Below, piece by piece: positions 19,261 through 29,182 of a stretch of 64,000 bases of DNA. Position numbers and translations under genes: made by a program. The stretch covers positions 87,850-151,849 of the forward strand of contig CACJZK010000003.1 of NCBI GenBank assembly GCA_902597875.1. Direction: 5' to 3'. The notes under the pieces are model-generated. The model worked only from the letters and a program-made list of their open reading frames with translations. It made no database searches and was not told the origin of the DNA. The stretch's first letter is position 1. The number at the start of each line of letters is the position of its first letter. The stretch comes from an uncultured Pelagibacteraceae bacterium (GTDB taxonomy: Bacteria > Pseudomonadota > Alphaproteobacteria > Pelagibacterales > Pelagibacteraceae).

Positions 19261-20070
19261 TTATTTCCATTTTGGCGAAGGAGGTAAGGATACCAATATA
19301 GCACTTGGATTTCCTCCACTATTTAAACCAAATTTTGTACCTCGGTCGTAAAGTAAATTAAACTCTACATACCTTCCTCTTTTATAAGCTTGGATTTTTT
19401 TTTGTTTTTTTGACCATTTTGAAAACATTTTTTTACTTATTACCTCATGAATAATTTCATTAAACACATATCCCGCATGTTTAACAAATAAAAAATCTTT
19501 TTCCCAATTGTTCATTTTATAATCAAAGAATATACCACCGATTCCACGTGGTTCATTTCTATGCGGTAAAAAAAAATATTCATCACACCATTTTTTATAT
19601 TTAGTGTAATACTCTTTATTATGAAGATCACACATTTTTTTTAATTTTTCATGGAAAAAATTTTTCTCTTTTTCGTCTTTTAAACACGGAGTTAAATCTA
19701 TGCCACCTCCAAACCAGTTTTTTTTGGTGCAAATAAATCTTGTATTAAAATGAATAGCAGGGACCTTAGGATTTTTTGGATGAAGAATAACAGATACTCC
19801 TGAAGACCAAAAATTCCTATTATTATTTGTTCCTGGTATTTTCTTAGAAAATTTTTTTGGAAATTTTCCTACTACATTAGAAAAAGCTACACCACCTTTT
19901 TCTATAACTCTACCTTTTATCACTCTGTACTCTCCAAATTTCCACTTATTGATTTTAAATTTTTCATTTGAGCCAAAATCTTTTTCTAATTGCTCAATAT
20001 TTTTGCATACTATATTTTGTAAATTAATAAACCACTTTTTAACAATTTCTTGTTTTTTTTTAATTTTCAT
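19261..20070 (-). CDS. hemF: aerobic coproporphyrinogen III oxidase
   Basis: A 269-residue oxygen-dependent oxidase that decarboxylates coproporphyrinogen III to protoporphyrinogen IX in haem synthesis. Signatures include HFNTRFI, NWFGGGIDLTPC, the EPRGIGGIFFDY segment and YVEFNLLYDRGTKFGLNSGGN near the C-terminus with SLPPSPKW as the conserved end. Length is at the short end for HemF. It ends one base before the greA start and follows trmL by 3 bp, one operon. Confidence 0.95.
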   Translation of the reverse strand: MKIKKKQEIVKKWFINLQNIVCKNIEQLEKDFGSNEKFKINKWKFGEYRVIKGRVIEKGGVAFSNVVGKFPKKFSKKIPGTNNNRNFWSSGVSVILHPKNPKVPAIHFNTRFICTKKNWFGGGIDLTPCLKDEKEKNFFHEKLKKMCDLHNKEYYTKYKKWCDEYFFLPHRNEPRGIGGIFFDYKMNNWEKDFLFVKHAGYVFNEIIHEVISKKMFSKWSKKQKKIQAYKRGRYVEFNLLYDRGTKFGLNSGGNPSAILVSLPPSPKWK

Positions 20071-20073
20071 AAT

Positions 20074-20523
20074 TTATAAATAATTATTTTGTCTTAATGC
20101 CTCCGAAGAAGCAATCGCTACTGCCATAGCTATATTCAAAGATCTAGCCTTGCCAGACATTCTAATTTTAATTTTATTTTTAATTTTCAGTTGAATTTCT
20201 TCAGGAACTCCAGAACTCTCTCTTCCAAAAAGTAAAATATCTTTTTTTTTAAATTTAAAGCTATGATAAAATTTTTTTGCTTTAGTTGTCATTAATATTA
20301 TTCTTGATTTTATATTTTCTTTTTCAAAGGTTCTAAAATCTTTATATCTTAGAATTTTAGCAATCCGTAAATAATCCATTGCGACTCTTTTAAATCTTGG
20401 ATCATCTAGGTTGAATCCACATGGTTCAATTATGTGTATTTTAAGATCTAAGCATGCCGCCAATCTAACAATTGCAGCTGTATTTTGAGGTATATCTGGT
20501 TTATAAAGAGCTATATTAATCAT
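20074..20523 (-). CDS. trmL: tRNA (cytidine/uridine(34)-2'-O)-methyltransferase
   Basis: A 149-residue SPOUT methyltransferase. The family motifs are IALYKPDIPQNTAAIVRLAACLD at the start, DDPRFKRVAMDYL, LLFGRESSGVPEEI, and RSLNIAMAVAIASSEALR forming the knotted SAM site. It 2'-O-methylates the wobble base of certain leucine tRNAs. First gene of the trmL-hemF-greA operon; it diverges from petA across 83 bp. Confidence 0.92.
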   Translation of the reverse strand: MINIALYKPDIPQNTAAIVRLAACLDLKIHIIEPCGFNLDDPRFKRVAMDYLRIAKILRYKDFRTFEKENIKSRIILMTTKAKKFYHSFKFKKKDILLFGRESSGVPEEIQLKIKNKIKIRMSGKARSLNIAMAVAIASSEALRQNNYL

Positions 20524-20552
20524 TTTATTAATTTTATGTGTCTTTCTGACCC

Positions 20553-20581
20553 TTGTAAATTTGAGAATTTAGTTTTATTTA
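20553..20581 (+). promoter_or_regulatory. possible promoter of petABC
   Basis: TTGTAA at 20553-20558 and TATTTA at 20576-20581 with a 17-bp spacer, in the trmL-petA divergent gap; initiation near 20588 would leave a leader of about 19 nt. Neither hexamer is close to consensus, so a regulated or chance site is possible. Confidence 0.3.
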
Positions 20582-20606
20582 ATCATTAACATAGTAAATA
20601 TCTTAT

Positions 20607-21122
20607 ATGGATAAATTAGAAAAAAAAACAAATAGAAGAGATTTTCTCTTTACAGCCAGTTATACGGTAGGAGCAGTAGGTATAGGTGCTGTTATATGGC
20701 CATTTGTAGATCAAATGAATCCTGACAGGTCAGTTAAGGCTTTGGCAACTACTGAGGTTGACATTAGTCAAATAGAACCTGGAAAATCAATTACAGTTTT
20801 ATGGAGAGGCAAACCAGTATTTATTAAAAGAAGAACCGAGTCGGAAATCTTAGAAGCGCAAAAAGTTAATCTAAATGAATTACCACATCCAGAAAAAGAT
20901 GAAGAAAGAGTAAAAAAGTCAGAATGGCTAGTTATGCTAGGAGTTTGTACTCATCTTGGTTGTGTACCTTTAGCAGATAAAGGTGAATATAAAGGTTGGT
21001 TTTGTCCTTGTCATGGATCTCACTATGACACTTCCGGAAGAATTAGAAAGGGTCCTGCTCCAACAAACATGGAAATACCAAAATATGAATTTGTTAACAA
21101 TAACACAATCAAGATAGGATAA
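20607..21122 (+). CDS. petA: ubiquinol-cytochrome c reductase Rieske iron-sulfur subunit
   Basis: A 171-residue subunit of the cytochrome bc1 complex. A twin-arginine signal-anchor starts the protein ([23 protein letters not shown]). The [2Fe-2S] ligands are Cys114 and His116 in CTHLGC and Cys133 and His136 in CPCHGSH, with Cys119 and Cys135 for the stabilising disulfide. It transfers electrons from ubiquinol to cytochrome c1 on the periplasmic side. First gene of petABC. Confidence 0.97.
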   Translation: MDKLEKKTNRRDFLFTASYTVGAVGIGAVIWPFVDQMNPDRSVKALATTEVDISQIEPGKSITVLWRGKPVFIKRRTESEILEAQKVNLNELPHPEKDEERVKKSEWLVMLGVCTHLGCVPLADKGEYKGWFCPCHGSHYDTSGRIRKGPAPTNMEIPKYEFVNNNTIKIG

Positions 21123-21129
21123 TTTACTT

Positions 21130-22395
21130 ATGAGCGATACACCATATGTACCTTCATCAAAATTTGGAAAGTGGTTTAATGATCGACTACCATTATTAAC
21201 TCTTAGTGCGCATCTTCAAGATTATCCTACGCCAAAAAATTTAAACTACTGGTGGACTTTTGGAGGAATTCTAACTTTTTGTCTGGTTACACAAATAGTA
21301 ACTGGTCTCGTTTTAGCCATGCATTACGTTGCTCACGCGGATCTAGCATTTGACAGCATAGAACACATAATGAGAGACGTTAATTATGGTTGGCTTTTAA
21401 GATACATTCACTCTAATGGTGCATCGATGTTTTTTCTTGCAGTTTATATTCATATTTTCAGAGCTTTATTCTACGGCTCTTACAAATCACCGAGAGAGGT
21501 TATTTGGATAATAGGTATGTTAATATACATATTAATGATGGCTACAGCGTTTATGGGTTATGTTTTACCTTGGGGTCAAATGAGCTTTTGGGGAGCAACG
21601 GTTATAACTAATTTATTTAGCGCAATTCCATTTGTAGGCGAGGGTATAACAACTTGGCTGTGGGGAGGATATTCTGTTGATAATCCCACTTTAACTAGAT
21701 TTTTTAGTCTACACTATCTGTTTCCATTTATAATTTTAGGCTTGGTAATTTTGCATATTTGGGCCTTGCACGTACCAGGAAACAATAATCCTATCGGAAT
21801 AGATATTAAAAAACCTTCAAAAGATACAGTTCCTTTTCACCCGTATATAACAATTAAAGATTTATTCGCTTTATTAATATTCATAATTATTTTTTCGGGA
21901 TTTATTTTTTTCTCTCCAAATGTTATGGGGCACCCAGACAACTATATTCAAGCTAATCCTTTAATAACGCCAACTCATATTGTGCCAGAGTGGTATCTTT
22001 TACCTTTTTATGCAATTTTAAGATCAGTACCAGATAAACTTGGAGGAGTTATCCTATTATTTGCCTCAATTTTTATTTTGTTAGCTTTACCTTGGTTAGA
22101 TAAAAGCAAAGTTAGGTCAGCAGTGTTTAGACCTATTTACAGAATTTTCTTTTGGGTATTAATAATAGATGTTTTAGCATTAGGATATGTTGGAGCAATG
22201 CCTGCGGAGGGCTTGTATTTATTAATTGCTAGAGTTGGTACAGCATATTATTTCTTGCATTTTTTAGTAATCCTACCATTTTTAAGTAGGGTAGAAAAAA
22301 CTGACCCGTTACCACTTAGCATTTCAGAACCTGTTTTTGGAGGTATGCCTAAGCCTGCGATGATGAAAAGTGATAAAAAAAACAAAAATGAGTAA
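21130..22395 (+). CDS. petB: cytochrome b of the bc1 complex
   Basis: A 421-residue eight-helix membrane protein carrying both b haems. Visible are the haem-ligand helices ([35 protein letters not shown], and [12 protein letters not shown]), the Qo-site [17 protein letters not shown] and the [14 protein letters not shown] loop, whose Pro-Glu-Trp-Tyr is the classic Qo signature. It oxidises ubiquinol and recycles electrons in the Q cycle. It lies 7 bp after petA and overlaps petC through an ATGAGTAA junction. Confidence 0.98.
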   Translation: MSDTPYVPSSKFGKWFNDRLPLLTLSAHLQDYPTPKNLNYWWTFGGILTFCLVTQIVTGLVLAMHYVAHADLAFDSIEHIMRDVNYGWLLRYIHSNGASMFFLAVYIHIFRALFYGSYKSPREVIWIIGMLIYILMMATAFMGYVLPWGQMSFWGATVITNLFSAIPFVGEGITTWLWGGYSVDNPTLTRFFSLHYLFPFIILGLVILHIWALHVPGNNNPIGIDIKKPSKDTVPFHPYITIKDLFALLIFIIIFSGFIFFSPNVMGHPDNYIQANPLITPTHIVPEWYLLPFYAILRSVPDKLGGVILLFASIFILLALPWLDKSKVRSAVFRPIYRIFFWVLIIDVLALGYVGAMPAEGLYLLIARVGTAYYFLHFLVILPFLSRVEKTDPLPLSISEPVFGGMPKPAMMKSDKKNKNE

Positions 22396-23167
22396 AATAA
22401 ATTTAAGATTTTTTTTAACCTTATTATTTCTTTTTTCTATTACCTCTTCAAATGCTGCAGAAAAAGTAAAATTATTGAGCCCAGATTGGTCTTTTAAAGG
22501 AATCACAGGAAAGTTTGATAGAGCATCACTTCAAAGAGGCTACCAAGTTTATAATGAAGTATGTGCCTCATGTCATTCAATGAGGCTATTAAGCTATAGA
22601 AACCTCGGAGAAAAAGGTGGACCTGAATTTACTGAGGATGAGGTTAAAAATATAGCAGCAAGTTTTGAAGTCACAGATGGTCCTGACAGCCAAGGTGAAA
22701 TGTTTACTCGACCGGGAAGACCGTCAGATAGATTTGTTTCAATATATCCTAATGTAGAAGCAGCTGCAGCTGCAAATGGAGGAGCTTACCCTCCAGATAT
22801 GTCGGTTTTAGTTAAATCTAGAAAAGGAGGTGCAGATTATATCTATTCTGTTCTTATGGGCTACGAGGATCCTCCAGCAAATATAAAATTAGATGAAGGT
22901 GTTTATTATAACAAATATATGGAAGGTAAAAAAATTAAAATGTCCCAACCTCTTATGGAAGGCATTGTTACATATTCTGATGGCACAAATGCCACTGAAG
23001 AACAAATGGCAAAAGATGTAACAGCTTTTCTAACATGGGCGGCTGAACCTCATCTTGAGGCAAGACATAAAATGGGATTTAAAGTTATTATATTTTTAAT
23101 TATTCTTACTGTCTTAGTTTATTTTAGCATGAAAAGAATTTGGTCAAGGGTTGACACGGAAGTATAA
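22388..23167 (+). CDS. petC: cytochrome c1
   Basis: The ATG at 22388 is chosen (259 residues) because a signal peptide follows at once ([22 protein letters not shown]); a further ATG 18 bp upstream is possible. The haem c motif CASCH is at residues 59-63, the axial Met is probably in KMSQPLMEG, and a C-terminal anchor ([18 protein letters not shown]) holds the domain on the periplasmic face. The 3' end overlaps the convergent ychF by 24 bp. Confidence 0.95.
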   Translation: MSKINLRFFLTLLFLFSITSSNAAEKVKLLSPDWSFKGITGKFDRASLQRGYQVYNEVCASCHSMRLLSYRNLGEKGGPEFTEDEVKNIAASFEVTDGPDSQGEMFTRPGRPSDRFVSIYPNVEAAAAANGGAYPPDMSVLVKSRKGGADYIYSVLMGYEDPPANIKLDEGVYYNKYMEGKKIKMSQPLMEGIVTYSDGTNATEEQMAKDVTAFLTWAAEPHLEARHKMGFKVIIFLIILTVLVYFSMKRIWSRVDTEV

Positions 23168-24214
23168 AACATCTCCATCTTTTACTAAATAGTCTTTGCC
23201 TTCAATTCTTAGCTTACCTTTTTCTTTACATTTTTCTGCACTCCCAAATTTTATAAAATCTTCACAAGTAACTGCCTCAGCCCTTATAAAATTTTTTTCA
23301 AAATCGGTATGTATTACGCTTGCGGCTTTAGGTGCCGGAGTATTTCTTTTTACTGTCCAGGCTCTACTCTCTTCAGGACCAGATGTAAAAAAAGTATTTA
23401 AACCTAAAAGATCATAACCTTCTTTAATAAGTAGATTTAAACCTGTTTTATTTAAACCAATTTCTCTCATAAAAGATTCTCTTTCGTTTTTATCTAAGCC
23501 CATAATTTGATCCTCAATATCAGCACAAATAGTAACTATTTTTTCATTAGTATACTTGCTTTTAATACTTTGAGTGAAAGAATTACCTTTTGCCAAATTT
23601 TTATCATCGATGTTACAGACAATAATCTTGGGCTTTATGCTTAATAATCCTATAGAAGATAAAAACTTATTTTCTTTTTCATCTTTTATTTGAATATCAT
23701 TTTCCTGATTTAATTGTGATAGTTTTTCTTCTAGAGTTTTAATTTCTTTTTCACTTAATAATTTCTTTTTACTTTTTTCTAATTTTTTTTGAATTACATC
23801 AATATCTGAGAGAATAATTTCTGTTTGAATAGTTTCTAAATCCTCAATTGGATTAATTTTAGAATTTACATGAGTTATTTTATCTGACTCAAAACATCTC
23901 ACTAAGTGTATTATCGCATCTACCTCTCTTATGTGAGATAGAAATTTGTTACCTAGACCCTCACCTTTAGAAGCCCCTTTAACTAACCCAGCGATATCAA
24001 CAAAAGTAATATTAGTGTAGATTTTTTTTTTTGATTTTGAAAGTTTTGCTAATTTATCTAATCTATCATCAACGACGTCTACTATGCCTATATTTGGATC
24101 TATTGTGCAAAATGGAAAATTTGCAGCTTCAGCATTTTTTGATGCAGTTAAAGCGTTAAACAATGTAGATTTACCCACATTAGGCAAACCTACTATACCG
24201 CACTTAAATCCCAT
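23144..24214 (-). CDS. ychF: redox-regulated Obg-family ATPase YchF
   Basis: A 356-residue P-loop protein: G1 motif GLPNVGKST, DIAGLVKGASKGEGLGNKFL (G3 region), a coiled-coil insertion (about residues 125-170), the NIDD segment in place of the canonical NKxD, and a C-terminal TGS domain ending [11 protein letters not shown]. YchF prefers ATP to GTP, binds the ribosome and affects oxidative stress responses. Its start overlaps the pth end by 11 bp. Confidence 0.96.
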   Translation of the reverse strand: MGFKCGIVGLPNVGKSTLFNALTASKNAEAANFPFCTIDPNIGIVDVVDDRLDKLAKLSKSKKKIYTNITFVDIAGLVKGASKGEGLGNKFLSHIREVDAIIHLVRCFESDKITHVNSKINPIEDLETIQTEIILSDIDVIQKKLEKSKKKLLSEKEIKTLEEKLSQLNQENDIQIKDEKENKFLSSIGLLSIKPKIIVCNIDDKNLAKGNSFTQSIKSKYTNEKIVTICADIEDQIMGLDKNERESFMREIGLNKTGLNLLIKEGYDLLGLNTFFTSGPEESRAWTVKRNTPAPKAASVIHTDFEKNFIRAEAVTCEDFIKFGSAEKCKEKGKLRIEGKDYLVKDGDVLYFRVNP

Positions 24215-24776
24215 TAAGATTTTGATTAACTTTACTTGAAAATAAATCTATTTTTTTTTCGATCAGAGTTGGAATTGATTTAATAATATTATCTGTTATT
24301 TCTTTTATTCTCTCTTCTTCATCATCCTTAAAGTCTTCAAGAACATGATTATTAACACGTTTTTTCTCCTTAGGATGACCAATTCCTATCCTTACCCTAG
24401 AATAATCTTTACCAATAAATTTATCTATAGACTCAATTCCATTATGTCCGGCACTACTACCACCAAATTTCGCTTTTATCTTTCCAAAATCAATATCCAT
24501 ATCATCGTGAAAAACTATAACGTCCTTTGAATCTATTTTAAAATAATCTATTAACTCTTTAATCGCTGTGCCTGAATTATTCATGAAGGTAAGAGGTTTA
24601 ATTGCGTAAACTTTCTGTTCTTGAATATTGCCTGTAGTCAGAAGCCCTTTAAATTTAGGTTTTTGTTTTGATAGTTTAAAGTGCTGATTAATTGCATCAA
24701 TAATTCTAAAACCAATATTATGTCGGTTGTTAGTACTGTTAGTTCCTGGATTTCCTAATCCTACTAGTAAAAGCAT
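24204..24776 (-). CDS. pth: peptidyl-tRNA hydrolase
   Basis: A 190-residue enzyme that frees tRNA from prematurely released peptidyl-tRNA. Motifs: VGLGNPG, NRHNIGFRIID with the catalytic His, PLTFMNNSG, HDDMDIDFGKIKAKFGGSSAGHNGIESI and RVRIGIGHP. It is 6 bp after rplY and overlaps ychF; the rplY-pth-ychF order is common in Proteobacteria. Confidence 0.97.
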   Translation of the reverse strand: MLLLVGLGNPGTNSTNNRHNIGFRIIDAINQHFKLSKQKPKFKGLLTTGNIQEQKVYAIKPLTFMNNSGTAIKELIDYFKIDSKDVIVFHDDMDIDFGKIKAKFGGSSAGHNGIESIDKFIGKDYSRVRIGIGHPKEKKRVNNHVLEDFKDDEEERIKEITDNIIKSIPTLIEKKIDLFSSKVNQNLNGI

Positions 24777-24782
24777 ATATAT

Positions 24783-25553
24783 TTATTTTTTTTCAGGAGG
24801 TTTTTTTTCCGGAGAAGATTTTTTATCTCCAGCCTGTTTTTTATCACCAGTTTGATCTTTACCTTTTTCTTCTTTTTTAGGAGCTTCTCCTTCTTTAGCA
24901 GTTGCTGCTTCACTTCCTTCACCAGTAGCTGGAGCTGCTTCACCTTCAGCGCCTTCAGCAGGCACTTCTTCGGCTGGTTTTTCTGGTTCTTTAACAATGG
25001 TAGGTGCAGCGACAGTTGCAATAACAAAATCTCTATCTGCTATAGTGGGCGTTACATTTTCAGGTAATTTTACAGAAGAAATTTTAATGCTAGTTCCTAT
25101 GTCTGTCCCCGTCAAGTCAATCAATATATCATCTGGAATTTTATCAGCAGGACACTTAAGTTCAACTTTCCTTCTGACTATGTTAAGTACTCCGCCTCTT
25201 TTAAGACCAGGTGACTCATCGTGATTTTTAAATTTTACAGGTATCTCAATAACAATTTTTGATCCTGAAACAATTCTCATAAAATCTATATGTATAGGTT
25301 CATCTGAAACAACGTGATACGCAACTTCTCTTGCTAAAACTTTTTGTTTCTTCCCGTCAATGTCTAATTCTAAGACAGTAGAAAGAAAAGAATCTGAATT
25401 CAAAATATTATTTATTGTTTTTTTCTCTATAGAAATTTTAGTATTTGGATCTTTTCCGCCGTATAAAATAGCTGGAATGAATCCTTTATTTCTTAACTTA
25501 TTAATTTCACCAGCCGTGGTACTATCTCTTTTTATAGCTTTTACATTATTCAT
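24783..25553 (-). CDS. rplY: 50S ribosomal protein L25 (Ctc form)
   Basis: A 256-residue L25 of the long Ctc type. Residues 1-95 are the 5S rRNA-binding domain (GEINKLRNKGFIPAILYGG, HIDFMRI) and 96-190 the TL5 C-terminal domain. About 65 further residues form a low-complexity tail of Glu, Lys, Pro, Ala and Gly, encoded by a locally less AT-rich stretch (about 24783-24990). Such tails are seen in alphaproteobacterial L25, although this one is long. It precedes pth by 6 bp. Confidence 0.95.
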   Translation of the reverse strand: MNNVKAIKRDSTTAGEINKLRNKGFIPAILYGGKDPNTKISIEKKTINNILNSDSFLSTVLELDIDGKKQKVLAREVAYHVVSDEPIHIDFMRIVSGSKIVIEIPVKFKNHDESPGLKRGGVLNIVRRKVELKCPADKIPDDILIDLTGTDIGTSIKISSVKLPENVTPTIADRDFVIATVAAPTIVKEPEKPAEEVPAEGAEGEAAPATGEGSEAATAKEGEAPKKEEKGKDQTGDKKQAGDKKSSPEKKPPEKK

Positions 25554-25603
25554 GTTATTATTTGGATGAGCTATTTAACTCAACTTTTGTAATAAAACAA
25601 GCA

Positions 25604-26536
25604 TTAATTGAATAAATCTGAGACGGATGTAGAGTTTGAAATTCTTTTAATTGCCTCTGCCATTAGCGATGAAATAGATAAAACTTGTATTTTCTTGTTA
25701 TTTTTTATCTTGTGTGAATTGTCTATTGAGTCTGTAATTATTAATTTCTCTACTTTTGATTTTTTTATCTTTTCAGCTGCATCTTTACTTAAAACTGCAT
25801 GAGTAATAAAAACATGAACCTCAGTTGCTCCGTTTCTTTTTAAAGCATCTGCTGCATTAACGATCGTTCCACCACTATCAATAATATCATCTACGATAAG
25901 ACATGTTTTACCTTTTACATTACCAATTATATTCATTACCTGTGACTTTCCTGGTTTAGGTCTTCTTTTGTCGATAATTGCTAAATCTGATTTTAACCTT
26001 GTTGCTAAACCCCTAGTTCTTTGTACTCCCCCTACATCAGGCGAAACACAAATTAATTTTTTATTTTTAAATTTTTTCTTTATGTACCTCGCAAAAAGCG
26101 GTGTTGTAAACAAGTTATCAACCGGGATATCAAAAAAGCCTTGGATTTGTCCAGCGTGCAAATCAACAGTGACAACTCTATTGGCGCCGGCGTTTGAAAT
26201 TAGATTAGAAACAACTTTTGCAGATATAGAAGTTCTTGGAGCAACTTTCCTGTCTTGTCTAGCGTATCCAAAGTAAGGAATTACAGCAGTTATATTTTTT
26301 GCAGAAGATCTTCTAAGTGCATCTATACTTAAAAGCAGTTCCATCAAATTATCGTTAGCTGGAGTTGATGTTGACTGAATAACAAAAACACTATTTCCTC
26401 TAATGTTTTCGTTTATTTCAACATAAATTTCCCCATCAGGAAATCTCTTTATATTGGTATTAACTAATTTAAGTTTTAATTGTTTACAGATATCCTTACT
26501 AAGCTTTGGGTTGCTTGTTCCAGATAAAATCTTCAT
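25604..26536 (-). CDS. prs: ribose-phosphate pyrophosphokinase
   Basis: A 310-residue PRPP synthetase that makes phosphoribosyl pyrophosphate for nucleotide, histidine and tryptophan synthesis. Motifs: FPDGEIYVEINENIRG, YFGYARQDRK, the VDLHAGQIQGFF segment, and the PRPP loop CLIVDDIIDSGGTI. Length and motif order are standard. It is separated from rplY by 50 bp and from pgeF by 47 bp, so it could be read from the lgt operon or from its own promoter. Confidence 0.97.
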   Translation of the reverse strand: MKILSGTSNPKLSKDICKQLKLKLVNTNIKRFPDGEIYVEINENIRGNSVFVIQSTSTPANDNLMELLLSIDALRRSSAKNITAVIPYFGYARQDRKVAPRTSISAKVVSNLISNAGANRVVTVDLHAGQIQGFFDIPVDNLFTTPLFARYIKKKFKNKKLICVSPDVGGVQRTRGLATRLKSDLAIIDKRRPKPGKSQVMNIIGNVKGKTCLIVDDIIDSGGTIVNAADALKRNGATEVHVFITHAVLSKDAAEKIKKSKVEKLIITDSIDNSHKIKNNKKIQVLSISSLMAEAIKRISNSTSVSDLFN

Positions 26537-26583
26537 CAGAGTATGCTTACTTATACATTTATTTTTTTAAGTTTTCAAATAAA

Positions 26584-27348
26584 TTAACTTTTTATAAGGC
26601 TTATTGATGAAATACATCTACCGTAATCAAGCTCACCTAATTTTTGAGACCTTCTGTAACTAAAAAAATTATCAGATTCTTCAAAAGTATCTAAATCTAT
26701 ACCATCGACTTCTAGCACACCATTTTCAGAAAGAATACTAATTACGAAGCCCCTTAAATCGAAAAAAAATTTGTCATTTTTTGTTTTAGCAAAAAATTTA
26801 TTGTTAAAATCAGACTTACTTACAAAAGTTTGGTAAAATTCCTCTCCAACCTCATAACTTTCCTTTCCTATACAAGGTCCAACCGAAGCAATAATTTGAT
26901 TATCTTTTTTTAGTTCTTTAAATTTTTTTATTGTGTTTTCTATGACTCCAGAAAGTGCTCCTTTCCAACCTGCATGTATGCATCCAACTATATTATTTTT
27001 TTTGTCATATAATATTATTGGAACGCAGTCGGCAGTTAATACTGCTAGGGCAATCCCTTCTAAATCAGTGACCAAAGCATCAGTTACTAATTTTTCATTT
27101 TTTTTATTTTTTTCATCCACTACAATTACTTTATTGCTATGAGTTTGGTGCATTAAAATTAGATCACTTTTTTCTACACCCATTTTTTTAGATACTAAAA
27201 ACAAATTTTTTTTAACATTTTCTTTTTTATCATTTGATCCTATTCCGCAGTTAAGACTTTTATATATACCTTCTGAAACACCGTTCTTCTTCGAAAAAAA
27301 ACAATGACTTAGATTACGAAATTGGCTTAATTTCTTTGAGTAAAACAT
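26584..27348 (-). CDS. pgeF: PgeF-type purine nucleoside phosphorylase / laccase-domain protein
   Basis: A 254-residue YfiH/LACC1 family protein. Diagnostic elements are HQTHSNKV, LAVLTADCVPIILYD, GCIHAGWKGALSGV and the C-terminal YRR; the His/Cys/His set binds zinc. Family members phosphorylise purine nucleosides, and E. coli YfiH edits mis-built muropeptide precursors. The start overlaps the stop of the upstream methyltransferase gene (TAATG), so the two are coupled. Confidence 0.9.
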   Translation of the reverse strand: MFYSKKLSQFRNLSHCFFSKKNGVSEGIYKSLNCGIGSNDKKENVKKNLFLVSKKMGVEKSDLILMHQTHSNKVIVVDEKNKKNEKLVTDALVTDLEGIALAVLTADCVPIILYDKKNNIVGCIHAGWKGALSGVIENTIKKFKELKKDNQIIASVGPCIGKESYEVGEEFYQTFVSKSDFNNKFFAKTKNDKFFFDLRGFVISILSENGVLEVDGIDLDTFEESDNFFSYRRSQKLGELDYGRCISSISLIKS

Positions 27349-28391
27349 TAAATAAATCCTAATAAAAATTTTTTCTTTTTTTTATAGGTAAAAATAACTT
27401 TAAATAAATTTCCCATATAATTATGGCTTAAAAGTCTCTCTAATCTAAAGTATAAATCAGATTTCTCTTTAAAAGACATTTTTTTACTTAAAATTTCTGC
27501 TCTTTCTAATATACCCATTTTTTTTAAAAAAAAACTTTGCGAAACAATTTTATTAACTGTTAAATTTCGTTTTTTAAAATAATCTTTTAATAGGTTAAAA
27601 TTTACTAATGATGTAATATCTGCTTTTCCAATATTATTAAAAATTTTGTTTTTTTTATGTAATTTTACAGATTGCAAAGTGCTTATATTTAGCTGTTTTA
27701 AATATCCATAATCAATTAACAACAAACCTCCGTTTAAACTCTTAATTTTTCTTGTAATAATTTCCAATTCTCTTAATCCTTGTGCTGGGTATTCAATAAT
27801 TCCATTTTTTTTGAGTAAATTTAATTTTTTTAATTTACTGATAGTTTTTTTAGAAACTTTTCTAAAAATTTCTTTAGGAGAAGATCTGTTATCAAAATTC
27901 AGGTATTTTTCGTACACATTTTTTTTTATTTTTTTAAACTGTTTAATCGGAATGGCATCAAAAAATTCATTTCCAAAAAATAGAGCGGGGCCAGCATTAA
28001 TTTTGTTAAAATTTTTAATCCAAGTTACATTTTGCTCTTTAATTTTATTTCTTTGAACTTTTTCAAGAACACTACTTTTTTCATATAAAAAAATATTTAA
28101 GTATTTATAAAAGTTTGGAAACTTTTTGAAAGTTTTGATCATAATTTTACATTGCTCTCCATTACCCGGTCCTAGTTCAATAATATTAAATTTTTTTGGG
28201 CAACCTAAATCATCCCAAAAAGAAACAATCCATATTGCAATCATCTCGCTAAATAACGGTGAAATTACTGGAGAGGTTACAAAATCACCGTTTTTACCAA
28301 ATGGATTTTTAGTGAAGTAGTATCCTTTTTTGTTATCGTAGAGTGCTTTATCAATAAATTTATCTATTGGAATTAACTTTGAAACTCTCAT
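27348..28391 (-). CDS. MidA/NDUFAF7-family SAM-dependent methyltransferase
   Basis: A 347-residue protein of the family that in mitochondria (NDUFAF7) dimethylates an arginine of complex I subunit NDUFS2. Motifs: the N-terminal YYFTKNPFGKNGDFVTSPVISPLFSEMI, SAM-binding IIELGPGNGEQ, and GNEFFDAIPIKQF. It overlaps lgt by 4 bp and pgeF by 1 bp. The lgt-midA-pgeF order is conserved in Alphaproteobacteria. Target protein here is inferred only. Confidence 0.9.
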   Translation of the reverse strand: MRVSKLIPIDKFIDKALYDNKKGYYFTKNPFGKNGDFVTSPVISPLFSEMIAIWIVSFWDDLGCPKKFNIIELGPGNGEQCKIMIKTFKKFPNFYKYLNIFLYEKSSVLEKVQRNKIKEQNVTWIKNFNKINAGPALFFGNEFFDAIPIKQFKKIKKNVYEKYLNFDNRSSPKEIFRKVSKKTISKLKKLNLLKKNGIIEYPAQGLRELEIITRKIKSLNGGLLLIDYGYLKQLNISTLQSVKLHKKNKIFNNIGKADITSLVNFNLLKDYFKKRNLTVNKIVSQSFFLKKMGILERAEILSKKMSFKEKSDLYFRLERLLSHNYMGNLFKVIFTYKKKKKFLLGFI

Positions 28392-29170
28392 TTTTTTATT
28401 TTAGTTAAAATTATAATTCCAGCAATTATCATAATTGAGCTTAAAAAACTTCCCATACTGAATAAATCAAAGATATATCCTATATTTTCATCAGGTTCTC
28501 TAAATTGTTCACTTAATATTCTAAAAAAACCGTATAGGATTAAAAAGAGTCCAGAGCAATAACCGGTTTTTATATTTTTATTATAAATTAAAGAGATTAG
28601 TATAATAAAAAGTAATACTCCCTCTAAGGCAGCTTCATAAAGTTGAGAGGGATGTCTAGGAATATTATCAGTTTTGCTAAAAATAACTGACCAAGAAAGA
28701 TTTGTGGGCTTTCCAAAAAGTTCTCCATTAACAAAGTTTGCAATTCTGCCTAAAAACAATCCTATTGGAGCAACGCATGCTATTATGTCTAAATATATAA
28801 AAGTCTGAGTATTAATTTTATAAGAAAAAATATATGTTCCTACTATAACACCTATCAAGCCACCATGGAAAGACATACCACCCTCCCAAATTTTAAAAAT
28901 ATCAATTGGGTTATCAATATAGTAGCCAGGGTTATAAAATATTACATATCCTAATCTTCCACCTAGAATGATTGAAATAATTAAATATGAAACAAGATTA
29001 TCAAAGTTAGCTAAGTCAATATTTACATTCTGTGTCTTAGTTCTGAAAACTAATATCTTTTTTCCCAACCACCAACCCGCTAGAATTCCAAAAATGTAAG
29101 CTAAAGAATACCATCTAATCTCAATAATTCCGATACTTAGTAATACTGGGTCAAGATTATGAATATACAT
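28388..29170 (-). CDS. lgt: prolipoprotein diacylglyceryl transferase
   Basis: A 260-residue inner-membrane enzyme with seven predicted helices that attaches diacylglycerol to the lipobox cysteine of pre-lipoproteins. The motif GGMSFHGGLIG includes the essential His, and GRIANFVNGELFGKPT is the Lgt signature with the catalytic arginine; HPSQLYEAALEG follows. It heads a minus-strand operon running through midA, pgeF and probably prs. Confidence 0.97.
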   Translation of the reverse strand: MYIHNLDPVLLSIGIIEIRWYSLAYIFGILAGWWLGKKILVFRTKTQNVNIDLANFDNLVSYLIISIILGGRLGYVIFYNPGYYIDNPIDIFKIWEGGMSFHGGLIGVIVGTYIFSYKINTQTFIYLDIIACVAPIGLFLGRIANFVNGELFGKPTNLSWSVIFSKTDNIPRHPSQLYEAALEGVLLFIILISLIYNKNIKTGYCSGLFLILYGFFRILSEQFREPDENIGYIFDLFSMGSFLSSIMIIAGIIILTKIKK

Positions 29171-29182
29171 TTTGAAATTTAT

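Noticed and set aside
19260..19319. Longer greA start
   Set aside because: It would run into hemF and adds 20 residues unlike any GreA N-terminus.
24764..25027. Leu/Lys-rich 87-codon frame on the minus strand
   Set aside because: It is a frame shadow of the repetitive L25 tail with no independent support.
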